Below are positions 10,901 to 20,754 of a stretch of DNA of 64,000 nucleotides, one piece after another (within the stretch, counting starts at the first letter, position 1; each line of letters opens with the position of its first letter). The translations under genes were made by a program, and so were the position numbers. The notes below the pieces were generated by a model, which saw only the letters and a program-made list of their open reading frames with translations, was not told the origin of the DNA and did not search any database. The DNA is from Dryomyza anilis (taxonomy: Eukaryota; Arthropoda; Insecta; Diptera; Dryomyzidae): positions 97,771,700-97,835,699 of the forward strand of contig OX638130.1 in assembly GCA_951804985.1 (NCBI GenBank), given 5' to 3'.

Positions 10901-13357
10901 AGCAAGACGGACAGACAGACAGACAGACGGACATGGCTAAACGGACTCGGCTAGTCATGCTGATCAAGAATATATATACTTTTCCATACCGGACACGCCT
11001 CCTAAGGGGCGTTACAATATATGCACAAAGTTAATATACCCTGTACCTCATAGGTGTAGGGTATAAAAACGATATCAACTTTTTTAGTCACTTTAAATTT
11101 AAATTTATATAATTGTTTGAGTTTCAATCCTTGATTAATATACATTGAAAAAATTACATTTAAATTAATTGCGCATATTAAAAGTGCAGTTTAAAATCAG
11201 CTTTTGACATTTTATTCTTTGTGAAAATTGTATTTAGTTAGAAGTATTTTGCGATTTGACCTCTACAACGATATAAAAAAATATAAATGTAATATTTTTA
11301 ACTTACGATTTTCCAGCTTTACACTAGCCATAGGTTGTATGTCTGCAACTGTTGAATTGCATTCACTTTCCTCAATAGTATTTTGTTCCGTTATCACTAT
11401 TTGAAGTGTAAAGAGTTCTTATTAAATTCTTTACATATTTTAATATATTTTAAAAACTCACTCGATTCTGTCTTAACTACAGTATTTTCTTCTGGGTTAG
11501 TGTCTGATCTGTTGAACTCTGTTGTGACGTCATATACGTTGGAATGTTCCAAGAGCACTTTAAAAATATATAACATGTGTAAAGGATTCTATACCTAGAC
11601 CGAATTTATTTTTTACTTACACATTTCGGCTGGCACTATGGAATTGTCAGCATCTGTTGCATTATCTTCGTCACCATATGATGAGTGTTCCAAGGGCTCC
11701 ATATCAAAATCTGTCATTTCGATTTCTTCTTCTTCATCATTTTCTTCAATAGGTTCAACTTTTGGTTTTTTAGGCGACGGCATTATCTAAAAGTAATCCC
11801 ATATAGACATAAAGGGGTTTTCAACTGGGACGCTACAAAAGTAGAGCGACAGGGACAGCAAACGTAAGGTTCAGTAAGGTTTCACTTCAGTAAGGTTTGC
11901 CATTTCATGATGGAATTATTAAAATTTAAGAGCGCTACGTCCAATTTATGGTCGTCATAATCGTCCTAGCAGATCAACAATTGAAGTACGGCCCAATGAC
12001 GCCGCCGGCCCATAAACCGCACCAAACCGTAATTTTTTCGGAATGCAATGATGACTCATGGAGTACGTGTGGATTGCTGTCTGACCAATAACGCATATTC
12101 TGTTTATTGACGAAGCCATTCAGCCAGAAATGAGCCTCATCGCTGAAGATGATTTTTCGATAAAAATCCGAATCATTTTCAAGTTGTTGCTCAGCCCAAT
12201 TCACGAACATACGACGCTTCTGATGGTCAAGCGTCAAGCGATGGTCAAGCGGCTTCAGTTCTTGCGTCAATTTGTTTTTTGTAAGGATGTAGGCCAGGAT
12301 CTTTTCGCAAAATTAGCCACGTCACAGCGATGCCCAACGCTTGAGAACGACGTGTGAGACACACATTTGGGCATTCTTCAACTGAAGCCTCAGCGGCAGC
12401 AATATTCTTGACACTACGGGCACTTCTTTGTCTCAATGGCACGGGAACATGTTGTACTGTGCCTGTGGAATCAAATTTTTCCACTAGACGCTCAATTGTT
12501 GATCTGCCAGGACGATTATGACGACCAGAAATTGGACGTAGCGCTCTTAACGTTAAAGCCACTGACTCCGAATTTCGGTAGTAAATTTTTATAATTTCGA
12601 CTCGTTGTTGGCTCGTATATCTTTCCATCATGAAATGGCAAACCCTACTGAAGAGAAATGTCAAAAGAGTGGCAAGAAATATGGCGTCGTTTGCTGTCCC
12701 TGTCGATCTACTTTTGTAGCGGCCCTGTTGAAAAACCCTTTATAAATAATTATGATTACTTACCAATAGTCCATCGTCATCTTGTTCTTTTGGTTGATTG
12801 CGCTTGCTTTTGCGACGATTATCTTCTATAATGGACACAGGAGTATGTATAACTGCGGTTGATTTCAAAGATTTTCTTTTTAATGGAATCACGACTACAG
12901 GTACATTGGTACTTCTGTTAGACTTTCTTTGAGTCGGTTCTTTAACCGCAATAGAAGACGATACATTGGCTGATTCGGAAGACTTGCTTGCTAATTCTAA
13001 AGTGTTTGTTGGTGATGCCAAAGCGTTGCTTGAAGTTTCCAAAGAACTGGTTGGTGCTGCCAATGTCTTGCTTGGTGGTGGTAACGCATTATTCAATATT
13101 TTACACAATGCATTCGCCGTTTTACATGCTAAATTACGAAATGTTAGAATGTCCTGGAGCCTATCGTAGCACCCTCGACAAAGATTCTTCGGATAGAGGT
13201 CATCGTCATCCTTTACATCCACTAATAAATAGCTGAGCAGAAGATGCGCCAAATTCGGAACCCGGTGCACATTGTATATGATCTCGGATTTATCCTGTAG
13301 TTTATTTAGACATATGCGACAACGCGTTGGTAATGCTGCAGTCGTTAATTTCCTCAT
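1696..13357 (-). CDS. ZAD-C2H2 zinc-finger protein, copy 1 (5 exons)
   Basis: A putative nuclear DNA-binding transcription factor of the insect ZAD-ZNF family. Exons on the minus strand are 13357-12764, 11786-11621, 11557-11462, 11396-11307 and 2471-1696, giving 573 residues. All junctions are GT-AG and in phase. The N-terminal ZAD carries Cys13, Cys16, Cys60 and Cys63, a dimerisation domain in this family. Exons 2-4 encode an acidic linker. Exon 5 encodes seven C2H2 fingers (about residues 335-555), with one TGEKPF linker between fingers 4 and 5 and a basic tail. The finger pattern recalls grauzone-type proteins, but I do not assign orthology. The paralogue at 14761-16736 shares exon order, ZAD spacing and all seven fingers. 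Intron 1 is almost entirely a mariner derivative, and intron 4 is 8.8 kb of nested repeats. An AATAAA signal (1692-1697, minus) overlaps the stop codon. Confidence 0.88.
2612..2965 (-). pseudogene. pogo/Tigger-type DDE transposase C-terminal fragment
   Basis: A 117-codon open stretch inside intron 4 of the ZAD gene. It contains FPPHCSQCMQPLDFAVYEPF followed by KSYYN and, further on, a DIPDILRNAM segment. These fit the end of the catalytic core and the C-terminus of pogo/Tigger/jerky-like DDE transposases. The N-terminal DNA-binding half and the first catalytic aspartates are not seen, so this is a relic. The degraded remainder may extend toward 3600. Confidence 0.6.
3735..3995. repeat. Degenerate tandem repeat, about 60-65 bp units
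   Basis: About four imperfect units share the core AATTCCAATGACGTA, then a variable stretch, then GTCCATTGGAACAGATG. The short minus-strand open frames here are a by-product of the repetition. Confidence 0.6.
4334..4500 (+). repeat. Possible tRNA-derived SINE fragment (second type)
   Basis: The sequence GGGTTTGAATCCCGG looks like a B box with its T-arm stem, preceded by GCGCGCTGGACTTGC, which could be a decayed A-box and anticodon region. It is followed by an unrelated tail ending in an A-run. It differs from the SINE family at 20.0, 22.0, 27.7 and 51.4 kb. Confidence 0.4.
4501..5129 (+). mobile_element. GACA-tract interspersed repeat, copy A
   Basis: It begins GAGTTGGGAAAGTTAGGTC, then TCGGTCGGGCCCGACTATGG with a hairpin, and AATACCCTACACC. 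It then carries a (GACA)n tract near 4966-4992 and ends with GGTGTAGGGTATAAA. The near-inverted ATACCCTACACC and GGTGTAGGGTAT segments sit at the two ends. It has no coding capacity. It is highly similar to copy B at 10337-11069 but lacks an internal segment. Similar GACA/TCTG-tract repeats are common in fly genomes; I do not assign a named family. Confidence 0.7.
5635..5838. repeat. Degenerate tandem repeat with CATTAC/GTAATG motif
   Basis: Four imperfect units of roughly 55-60 bp contain CTCATTAC, a TGCGTACAAAGTAATG core and CCACCCC. The E2 element is inserted at the last CCCCTT. Related ATTACG motifs resume after E2 at about 6830-6985, suggesting that E2 split a larger repeat. Confidence 0.55.
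5840..6820. mobile_element. Non-autonomous DNA element E2, CCCGAG/CCCAAG termini, ACTGGT motif array
   Basis: The left end is CCCGAGCAACAATTTACTAG. The right end, read inward, is CCCAAGTAACAATTCCTACC. TT flanks both sides (5838-5839 and 6821-6822). Dozens of ACTGG(T/C) or (A/G)CCAGT motifs fill 5880-6110 and 6410-6810, spaced about 8-15 bp apart. A 159-bp unit is repeated twice on the right, which creates a 124-codon open frame with repeating KLASNW and QKLA peptides. I read that frame as repeat-generated, not a gene. No transposase is visible. Confidence 0.72.
6821..9238. other. Intronic stretch without recognised genes
   Basis: Part of intron 4 of the minus-strand ZAD gene. It holds a short perfect hairpin (TGCACTCTA at 7224-7232 against TAGAGTGCA at 7238-7246). 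A plus-strand open frame of 133 codons (7372-7773) matches nothing I know. It is somewhat GC-richer than its surroundings and could be part of an old retroelement. I see no LTR, primer-binding site or RT motif. Confidence 0.4.
9239..9789 (+). mobile_element. Helitron-like non-autonomous element
   Basis: The 5' end is TCTATATATATAAAAGAACT followed by a GACTGACTGACTGA run. The 3' end has GCACGGGCAACGCTGTGC, which can fold into a short hairpin, then GGGTACAGC. This start and 3' hairpin pattern is typical of insect Helitron fragments. The terminal CTRR is degraded. No Rep/helicase coding remains. Confidence 0.55.
10337..11069 (+). mobile_element. GACA-tract interspersed repeat, copy B, with target-site duplication
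   Basis: Same structure as copy A, but it keeps an internal GTGGGCGTGTCC segment that copy A lacks. The flanks are CGATATCTAAC on the left (10326-10336) and CGATATCAAC on the right (11070-11079). This gives an approximately 10-bp target duplication and marks the borders precisely. It lies in intron 4 of the ZAD gene, in plus orientation against the gene. Confidence 0.75.
11812..12740 (-). mobile_element. Rearranged mariner-like element inside ZAD intron 1
   Basis: Bounded by TA duplications (11810-11811 and 12741-12742), with inverted termini AAGGGGTTTTCAAC and AAGGGTTTTTCAAC. Terminal similarity runs about 50 bp, including CGACAGGGACAGCAAACG. From 12635 toward lower coordinates it encodes the N-terminal helix-turn-helix half of a mariner-type transposase, then, after a frameshift, the start of the catalytic domain (IIFSDEAHFWLNGFVN) as far as about 11974. 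The C-terminal half is missing. The left arm (about 11864-11985) is instead an inverted, internally deleted copy of the 5' region, including the coding segment that gives RSTIE. The element is defective. Confidence 0.85.
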
Positions 13358-14760
13358 GTTTTTTCTTTGTTTGAAATAGTTTTATATTTTATATCTCCAA
13401 TTGTTTGACTGACTTCACACAATTTGTCGAAGCGTCCTTTGATGTTTGAACAGCGCATCACGAAACTTCAAAATTCCACTCGTTATCGATATTCGTATTC
13501 CGATTTGCGATGATTTGAATTATGAATACTCGATATATTTTATATTATTAAAAGTTGCCATATTTTCCTTTAAATTTCCTATTTATGGTGAAAAAAAAGG
13601 CTAAAGTTCACTTTACCGCCTGAAGTGAAATTAAAAAAAAAAAAAAATTGTCACGCGCTGTATTTTTGCAAAAAATACCAAAATTAAAAAATCGCGCCGC
13701 TCGGACCCGTGGTGACCTTGAAAAATCAAAAACCGGTGCACCTACTTACAAGTACATATGGGTACTCACGATTCCAAATCTGTAATTGTTTTTCAGATCT
13801 GTCAATCCTAGCGGCCCCTTATGTAATTTCAATCATATGTATATGTTTTATGTGCTACTTGTATGTAATAATTGAAGTATATTAGAATGTATGTACATAT
13901 ATTTTAAATGTATGTACATATATATCTATGTGCTTCTGAAAAAATGAAAAATCGCGCGATTTTTTTGACAAAATTTTTCGACTGCGGCGCTACCATCAAA
14001 CAAAAATGACTATTTCATATCAAAAATTAAATCAAATGTAGATATATACCTTCTACTTGCAAAATGAAAAATTTTTCAAAAACCTCTAAAAAACAAGTCT
14101 ACGCGTTTGTTTGACTGCTGGCATCGATTTCCTGCAGCTGTCTTGACTCTCGGGCTCGAAGTCTACGCTATTGATTGGATGACATAGAACGGGATAATTA
14201 ATTAAAAATGCCCTTTTTGTTGTCCTATATGAGGATCCTCATTTTTAACTTATTTTGTAGGATTAATTCAATATTTAAAAGCAAAAAAATAAAATGTAGG
14301 TTAATTTTATTTCGAATCTGGATTTGAAGTAAACGTTGAAATCAATTTAAGAATTAGTGTTGATATTGATTTGAGAATAAGGGAATTTTCAAGTTAAGAT
14401 AAAGCTACCAGTTTTTATTGAAAAAGCTATGATTCTTAAATTTAGGTTAAAGGTGTTTCAAACATCTACCTCAACTCTATGATTTGAAAGTAATGATAGA
14501 TTTCAAATCATTCGCAAGTGAATATTAAGTGCAATGGCATATTGGGATATTATAATAATTACATATGTATGAAGTTGAAGTTTACTAAAAAAAAACTATA
14601 CTAATTTTATTTGCATGTGTGTTACTACTATTTAATTTGACCCATTTCAAACACTGATAAAGCATCATTAAACAAAATGGCAACACTGTGTTGTGAGTGA
14701 ATAAAAATAAACACAATGAATGAATGTTTGCATTTAATAATTTAAAAAGAAGCAACAAAT
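13358..14760. promoter_or_regulatory. Divergent intergenic region between the two ZAD genes
   Basis: 1.4 kb between the start codons of the head-to-head ZAD genes, so it must contain both 5' ends and promoters. I see no clear TATA box at a convincing distance. Short GTATGTACATATAT-type runs occur at 13880-13930. No transposon was recognised. Confidence 0.45.
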
Positions 14761-16736
14761 ATGAGCAAACTAACGCGAACCACATTAAAATCCTGTTGCC
14801 GGATATGTCTAATAACGTTGCGAGCTAATGAAGGGGTCATCTACAATGTACATATTGTCCCCAACTTGTCGCAGCAGCTCCTTAGGTACATGACAATGAA
14901 TGTGGAGGATGACTTGGACGCCTATCCGAAGAATATCTGCAAACAGTGTTACGATAAGCTACAGGACGTGGAATGTTTTCGCAATGTAGCATCAAAAACG
15001 TTGAAAGTAATGATTGAAGTAATAAATGATGAATTAAAACCAATAAAAGGCAAGCCGTTGAAAACGGCCAAAGTCACTACTAAAGTTGTCAATGAAAGTG
15101 ACAATAATCGTCGTAAAAGCACACGTCTTAGCATAAAAGAACCCGAGATGAATAACCCCATGGTAAGTATTAACAATTTATCAGGATATTCTACCTTGTT
15201 TAACATAAAATGGAAATACTACAAAATTTAAGTAGAAACTCTAAAAACAAAATGTATTTTATTAGTTGTTTTTCAATTTCTAACGAATGCAATTAGAAAT
15301 ATGCGATCATTTTTATAATCAGGCACTAAAACGCATTGAAATATCGGTTCTGGTACCAATCTAGTTCCTGTATAACTAGAATAAACTGTTCTGTCTTATT
15401 AAAGTTGATTTTTAAATGTACCGTTTTAGCCGATTCCGATCTTGTGTCCACCTGTAAAAAAACTAAAGTTGGAACCGATTAATGATCATGCATCAGATGT
15501 GGACATAACGACCGATATGGAAAATGAGGCCCTGGAATATTCTGCGGTGGATGATGATGTAGAAGATAATGCAGCTGATGCTGTGAGCTCTTTGGTGCCA
15601 ACAGAATTGCGTGAGTTATAATAGTTTGAAACAAAACATTTTTAGAATGTGATAATAAAGCCAAATATATATCTCAGTTCTATTGAGACAATCAGCTGTA
15701 ACTGATAGCACAACAGAACTTAACAATACAGATGCGAATAAGAAAACATTTGTCCAAATACCAGATATTTCTTCAGTAATTAGGGCACCATCTTTAGAAA
15801 ACAACACAACAGAAGAATCGCAAACTGTTGCAAAAAGTGAATTGCGTAAGTTACAATATTTGCTTTAAAATGTTTAAAAATGATTTATGTTTTTTTTTAG
15901 ATGAGTCCTCGCCTGGTCTCTCAATTGGCCTCCAAGAAATGTTGGCCAATCATCTGGTGGAGTTCAATAAAGCCGCAGCATCTGACACCGAGCATATTTG
16001 TCACTTATGCAATAAAAAATATTCCAGTAGATCACATTTATTGCAGCACCTGAAGCGACATGAAACCATCACCAAATATAAATGCAAAGTATGTGGTGTG
16101 TCTAAAGTAACATTAACTGAATTAAAAACTCACATGCTAAGACATAATCCAAATGCGCCCAGATACAAGTGTCCACGTTGTCCGCAAGTTTTAAAACATA
16201 AAAATGCCATTATGAGACATATACGTGCCGTACATGATCGCATTCGCAGTCATTCGTGTAGCGTATGTGGCAAAATGTTTGGAACACATAATGCACAAAA
16301 AAATCATGAAATTCTTCATACGGGCGAAAAACGTTTCGTTTGTGTCGAGTGTAAAAAGCCATTTGCCACACAGGATGGTCTTCAAGCGCATATGCGAAAT
16401 CATGATCTTAATCTGCGTCGTTATGTTTGTAAATATTGTTCACATCGATGTATAACACGTCATAATCTGCAGGAACACGAAGTGCGACATGAGCAGGATT
16501 TACCGTATAAATGCAATGTATGTGGTCTGGGTTTTGTACAACCTAAGGTTATGATGCGTCATCAGGAGGCACACAAGAATTCTGCTCCACCTGTGCCGTT
16601 GGTCAAACAAAGCAGGGAGAACACAAAGAATAATAAGAGAAAACGCCCTACCATCTTAAAAGTAGAAATTGTCGATCAACAAGTACGAATTAAAAAGAAA
16701 ACAAATGCAAATAATAAAAGAAGACGTGGTATATAA
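14761..16736 (+). CDS. ZAD-C2H2 zinc-finger protein, copy 2 (4 exons)
   Basis: A putative nuclear transcription factor and paralogue of the divergent gene at 13357-1696. Exons are 14761-15162, 15430-15610, 15678-15845 and 15901-16736, giving 528 residues. Junctions are GT-AG and phases close (0, 1, 1). The ZAD has Cys13, Cys16, Cys60 and Cys63, the same spacing as its paralogue. An acidic, Ser/Thr-rich linker follows. Exon 4 carries seven C2H2 fingers (about residues 277-475) and a Lys/Arg-rich tail that may be a nuclear-localisation signal. Finger 2 (CKVCGVSKVTLTELKTH) and finger 6 (CKYCSHRCITRHNLQEH) keep the same unusual core residues as copy 1. An AATAAA lies at 16886. All introns are under 270 bp, unlike the repeat-filled introns of the paralogue. 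Confidence 0.9.
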
Positions 16737-16885
16737 TCCTAATATAATATTACCTTTTTTTCTAATGCACTATTTAAAAATTACTTTATATGAACTCAAA
16801 TTTAATTTAAATATTTTTTTTTACTTTTATTCTGCACATTTATAATAATTATATGATGTAAACATTCCTAAAAAATGCAAACTGA

Positions 16886-16891
16886 AATAAA
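16886..16891 (+). terminator. Poly(A) signal of ZAD gene copy 2
   Basis: AATAAA 150 bp after the stop codon of the plus-strand ZAD gene. Confidence 0.6.
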
Positions 16892-17505
16892 CTTTAATTT
16901 ATTACATATATCGTTGTCTTTTTTTTTGGGTTCTGAGATTTAGTCTCTATTCCACATGACCAATTCGTAAATAAAGATATCTATTATATAAGGTTTCATA
17001 TTTTAGAATACGATTTTTAAAAAAAGAGGTCCGAAATTAAGGTTAACCTTTTCCTAGAAAAAAATGAAATCATTTAACGGTGAATTGTTCAAACGATAAA
17101 TTGTATATACGGTGAATTGTGTTAGACGAAATTTTGCTACGATGAATATTTGGAAAAATGCTTACGTTAATTACGTAAGCCAGCCCAAAACGTAAAAATT
17201 GTCAAAATTCTGAAGTCATTTTTACGGCTTATTAAACAAAAAGAAAAATTGCAATTTAAAAGAAACAAATATTCAATTTTAATTAAAATACTAAGAACCT
17301 AAGTTAAAAACAATATATGTAAAATAAAAACCTTCCACGTTGGCTCAATAACAAGTATTTTTTAGTAGTGAGTAGAACAAATAAACGGAACGCCTAATAT
17401 TTCTTCCGCTTTTGCACTGCCTAACGTTTGCGACATCATTCACTCCCTCCGGCCCGGCAACTTAGCCCAACCAGCCACACATCAATCAGCAACTTCATCG
17501 ACGCA

Positions 17506-18626
17506 ATGAATCCATGTGCCGTGGCAACACCAGCCGCAGACAATGATGGTGACGAACGCTGGCTATGTATTCATCGTCGCTTCATTTCCGAGTGTCGAGA
17601 AAAGGATCCCGATGTGATTTTCCTAGGCGACTGCATACTGGAGACGCTGCAGGACACCGAAACGTGGAACCAGTATTTTGCACCCATGCACTGCCTTAAT
17701 TTTAGCATAAGAAACGATCGCACAGAGAATGTGTTGTGGCGCGTCGAAAATGGAGAGTTGGATAATGTTAAACCGAAGGTAGGAAAATTTAATTTATAAT
17801 TAATTCATTCTCATTGTATCGTACATTTAAAATGCAATTTTTATTAACATCATTATGGAATAGAAAAAAAAATTAAGAATGTATGTATGTGATGTCCATA
17901 GGAAAAATCGTGTTGAGTAGAGTATTTATTGTAGACCACGATGTCATTAGTCATAAATTCCACTAACATCGCTTTCCACTTTTAAATGAAATTTTTACAT
18001 TGATTTCGATTTCCCCCAACATTTCCCTCAAGTTTGTCTGTATTTTTTTTTTTTTTATTAGAAACAAAATACCTTTTTCGATGTGGAAATTTCAACTAAA
18101 ACTAAAAATATCCCATTTGAACTTTAAATTAATATTTTATTTTTTCCTTAGATTGTTGTACTACATGTCGGCACAAACAATGTGGAAAATACCGCGGAAG
18201 AAATCGCCGATGGCATATTTGAAATCGTCAATCGAATTCGCTGTAAGCTGCCCGATGCATATATTGTTTTGCCTGTAAGTTTTTTTTTTGTATTTTCTTC
18301 TGTTATTATTTACATTGCTCTACTAATTTTTAAATCACTTACAGAGCATACTGCCGCGTGGTCAGCAACCCAATAAATTGCGTTCCAAAAACTCTGAAGT
18401 AAATCGTCTGATTAAAGAGAAATGCATTGGATTGAATCGCGCACAAACAGTATGCATAGAAAAGGGTCTGCTGCAGGCCGACGACACCATCAGTCATCAC
18501 GATATGTTCGACTATAAGAATTTAACCAATACTGGCTCGAAAAAGGTCTTTGAACCCGTCTATGATTTGCTTTCGCAAATACTTAATGAAAATGAACCGG
18601 AAAAAGATCTCACACCATCTGAGTGA
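17506..18626 (+). CDS. Paf-AHalpha: PAF acetylhydrolase IB alpha-type subunit, catalytically dead (3 exons)
   Basis: Homologue of PAFAH1B2/3, the alpha subunits that bind LIS1 in the dynein-regulating PAF-AH Ib complex. Exons are 17506-17778, 18152-18274 and 18345-18626, giving 225 residues, the usual family length. The start MNPCAVATP is chosen because it begins the conserved N-terminus; an upstream in-frame ATG at 17428 adds 26 residues without similarity. The SGNH fold is clear: block I is FLGDCILETLQ, block III is HVGTNNVENTAEE and block V is HHDMFDYKNLTNTG. The block I nucleophile Ser is Cys, the oxyanion glycines are replaced (NFSIRNDRT), and the catalytic His of the D-x-x-H pair is Asn. 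Loss of active-site residues is, to my knowledge, also reported for the Drosophila protein. A structural, non-enzymatic role with Lis-1 is the likely function. Confidence 0.93.
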
Positions 18627-19526
18627 TAAAATGATGCGTTATCGTTGTCGCCGTGTTGATACTACACCCACACACACACATACCACGTTTCTATTTTAGT
18701 AATTAAATTATTTATTTAATATTCCATTTTCATATTGCTTTAAGCGAAATTAGACAAAAACAAAATTACTAATGTTGAAACAGAATAATGTCTTCATACA
18801 CATCGTTGATATTTATCATTTATCAACAACATTTCGCATTAGCACGCATTTTCCAAAGAATTATCAAAAAAAAGTTCACTTAAGCAGCTGCGTATTTAGT
18901 TTAAGCATTTAAAATATAAAAAAGTATTGTTTCTCACGAATTTATGTATTTATGTATAATTTAAAGTTCGCTTTTTTTTGTAATAAGCCATTCCAAATAT
19001 GTAAAAAAGCATATATCTGAAATTATGTCAATTTGCTAAGACAAATAAACAACAGAAATAATGTACTTACATTTGTTAATATTTTTTTAAACACGAACAA
19101 ATCGGCGTTTTACAAAGTTAAATGCAAAAATACTACTTTAAAATGTATAAGGTGACCATTTAAAGGATATGCAAGAAAGTTAACTCATATCGAAAATTAT
19201 AAAATGATTTTACAACATTTAAGACGCAATTCTTGAAATCATTGCTTAAATTTTCTAATTTAAAATGTGATACACATAACTCCTGAATAATTAATATTTA
19301 TGTCATAGAAGAATCAGGTAAATATATTGCTGGATTAGACCGACAATGGATTTTCATGATTTCAAATCGTGAAAAGGTAAATCACTAAAAATGCTATATT
19401 GGATGAGAAAATCGATGTGAAGAATTTTCAGCGAAATCCGAATATGGGAAATGTACTCGCGGGGACATCAATGTACGCGTTTTGGTACCTAAATCGAAAA
19501 TTTTAAAATTGCATTGGTAGCAATAA
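18627..19526. other. 3' flank of Paf-AHalpha, no further genes seen
   Basis: AT-rich sequence with a short (CA)n tract at 18666-18681 and a candidate AATAAA at 19043. Nothing else was recognised. Confidence 0.5.
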
Positions 19527-19738
19527 CACAAGAAACATTTTAACGTAACTCTGTAAACAAACGGAATCATAATTCCGTTTTCAACGGTATGTTTACGGTA
19601 TGTACAAGACGGAACGTCGATACTTGAATGAAAACGGGAAATGTACGGCATGTGGAAATATTTCACTCCGTTCATATGCTGTTTGTTATCCCTATTTCGA
19701 TTATTCCATTTTCATTCCGTTTTTACTCCGTACACTAA
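19527..19738. mobile_element. Truncated relative of element E1
   Basis: It begins CACAAGAAACATTTTAACG and then shares ATTCCGTT and ACGGAACG motifs, and the order of the motif array, with the left end of E1 (186-480). The right terminus is not found. It is probably a decayed or partial copy. Confidence 0.5.
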
Positions 19739-20023
19739 GAAAACAAAGATGATTACCAGTAATATCACAGCCCTAAATATCAAGTTATTTACAAATTATT
19801 TAGATCGTATTTGAGACAACCATCTCCCAAACATCCGTCAAATACCATAAATATTGCTAGCAATCATCTTTCAAATTTACGATTATTTATAGCAACCATC
19901 AATTAAACATCTTACAAATAGGAAGATAGTTGATGAATATTTGGAAAAGGTACTTCATTAGAATTCGCGGAGTAATTTTTATTGAATTGAAAGAAAATTA
20001 ATCAAATGTATATTTAATTAGTT

Positions 20024-20332
20024 GTAGCCGCGGTAGCTCAGTGGTTAGTGCGTTGGACTGCGAGCCGAAAGGTCCCCGGTTCAAGCCTGGACTGGGGCTA
20101 ACAACATCTTTTCATAGAAACATTTTTCTATACCGCGATACCTCTCTGCAGTAAATGGCAAACCTACGAGAGTAAAACATTGCCTATGAAAAGCTCTCAC
20201 CCGCCGTTCGGATTCGGCAATAAACTGTAGGTCCCACCAATTTGAGTACAAATATAACACGCACAGCTCAAAATGGTGAGAGAGCTCGGCCGAAGTTCTA
20301 AACAGGACTGTAGCGCCAAATTATTATTATTA
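20024..20332 (+). mobile_element. tRNA-derived SINE, copy 1
   Basis: The head resembles a tRNA: GGTAGCTCAGTGGTTAGTGC (A box) and GGTTCAAGCC (B box), with the anticodon-arm region between. A roughly 230-bp body follows that contains GCTCTCACCCGCCGTTCGG and ends at CTGTAGCGCCAAAT with an ATT-rich tail. It matches the copies at 22.0, 27.7 and 51.4 kb along their length, so this is a dispersed SINE and not a functional tRNA gene. Confidence 0.85.
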
Positions 20333-20366
20333 TTTTTAATTATTATAGAATTAAAACTAGAGTTGT

Positions 20367-20678
20367 GCGATTAATCGTTTTACCGGACAGTCTGATTAAT
20401 CGTAATCACGATTAATCAATTGTTCGATTAATCGAATTTTTGATTAACCGAAAATACGATTAATCGGTTAATCAGATTTTTGATTAATTTAAAATTTTTG
20501 TTTTTATATTTTTGAAGACAGCAATGTCTATGTTCTCAAATAAAAATTATTTGAATTTAATTAATTGAAAGTTATAATTAACCGATTAATCGTATTTTCG
20601 GTTAATTGAAAAATACGATTAATCGAATAATTGATTAATCGTGATTGCGATTAATCAGAATTTCCGGTAAAACGATTA
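20367..20678. repeat. Hairpin element built from GATTAATC motifs
   Basis: Two inverted arms (about 20367-20480 and 20575-20678) share CGTTTTACCGGA near the outer ends. They contain nine exact copies of the palindrome GATTAATC, usually flanked by C and G, plus several one-mismatch copies such as GATTAACC and GGTTAATC. The centre is unrelated AT-rich DNA. No open frame. No named family recognised. Confidence 0.75.
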
Positions 20679-20754
20679 TGACACTAAATTTCTATGACAC
20701 TATATTAGGCACTGCATATATTATTAATTTAAGATATAAAATATAGAAGCGCAC

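Noticed and set aside
17428..17505. Upstream in-frame ATG for Paf-AHalpha
   Set aside because: The 26 extra residues have no similarity to the family, while the conserved N-terminus starts at 17506.
20025..20100. Apparent tRNA genes at 20.0, 22.0, 27.7 and 51.6 kb
   Set aside because: Each continues into the same roughly 230-bp non-tRNA body and is dispersed with insertion hallmarks, so they are SINE heads, not functional tRNA genes.
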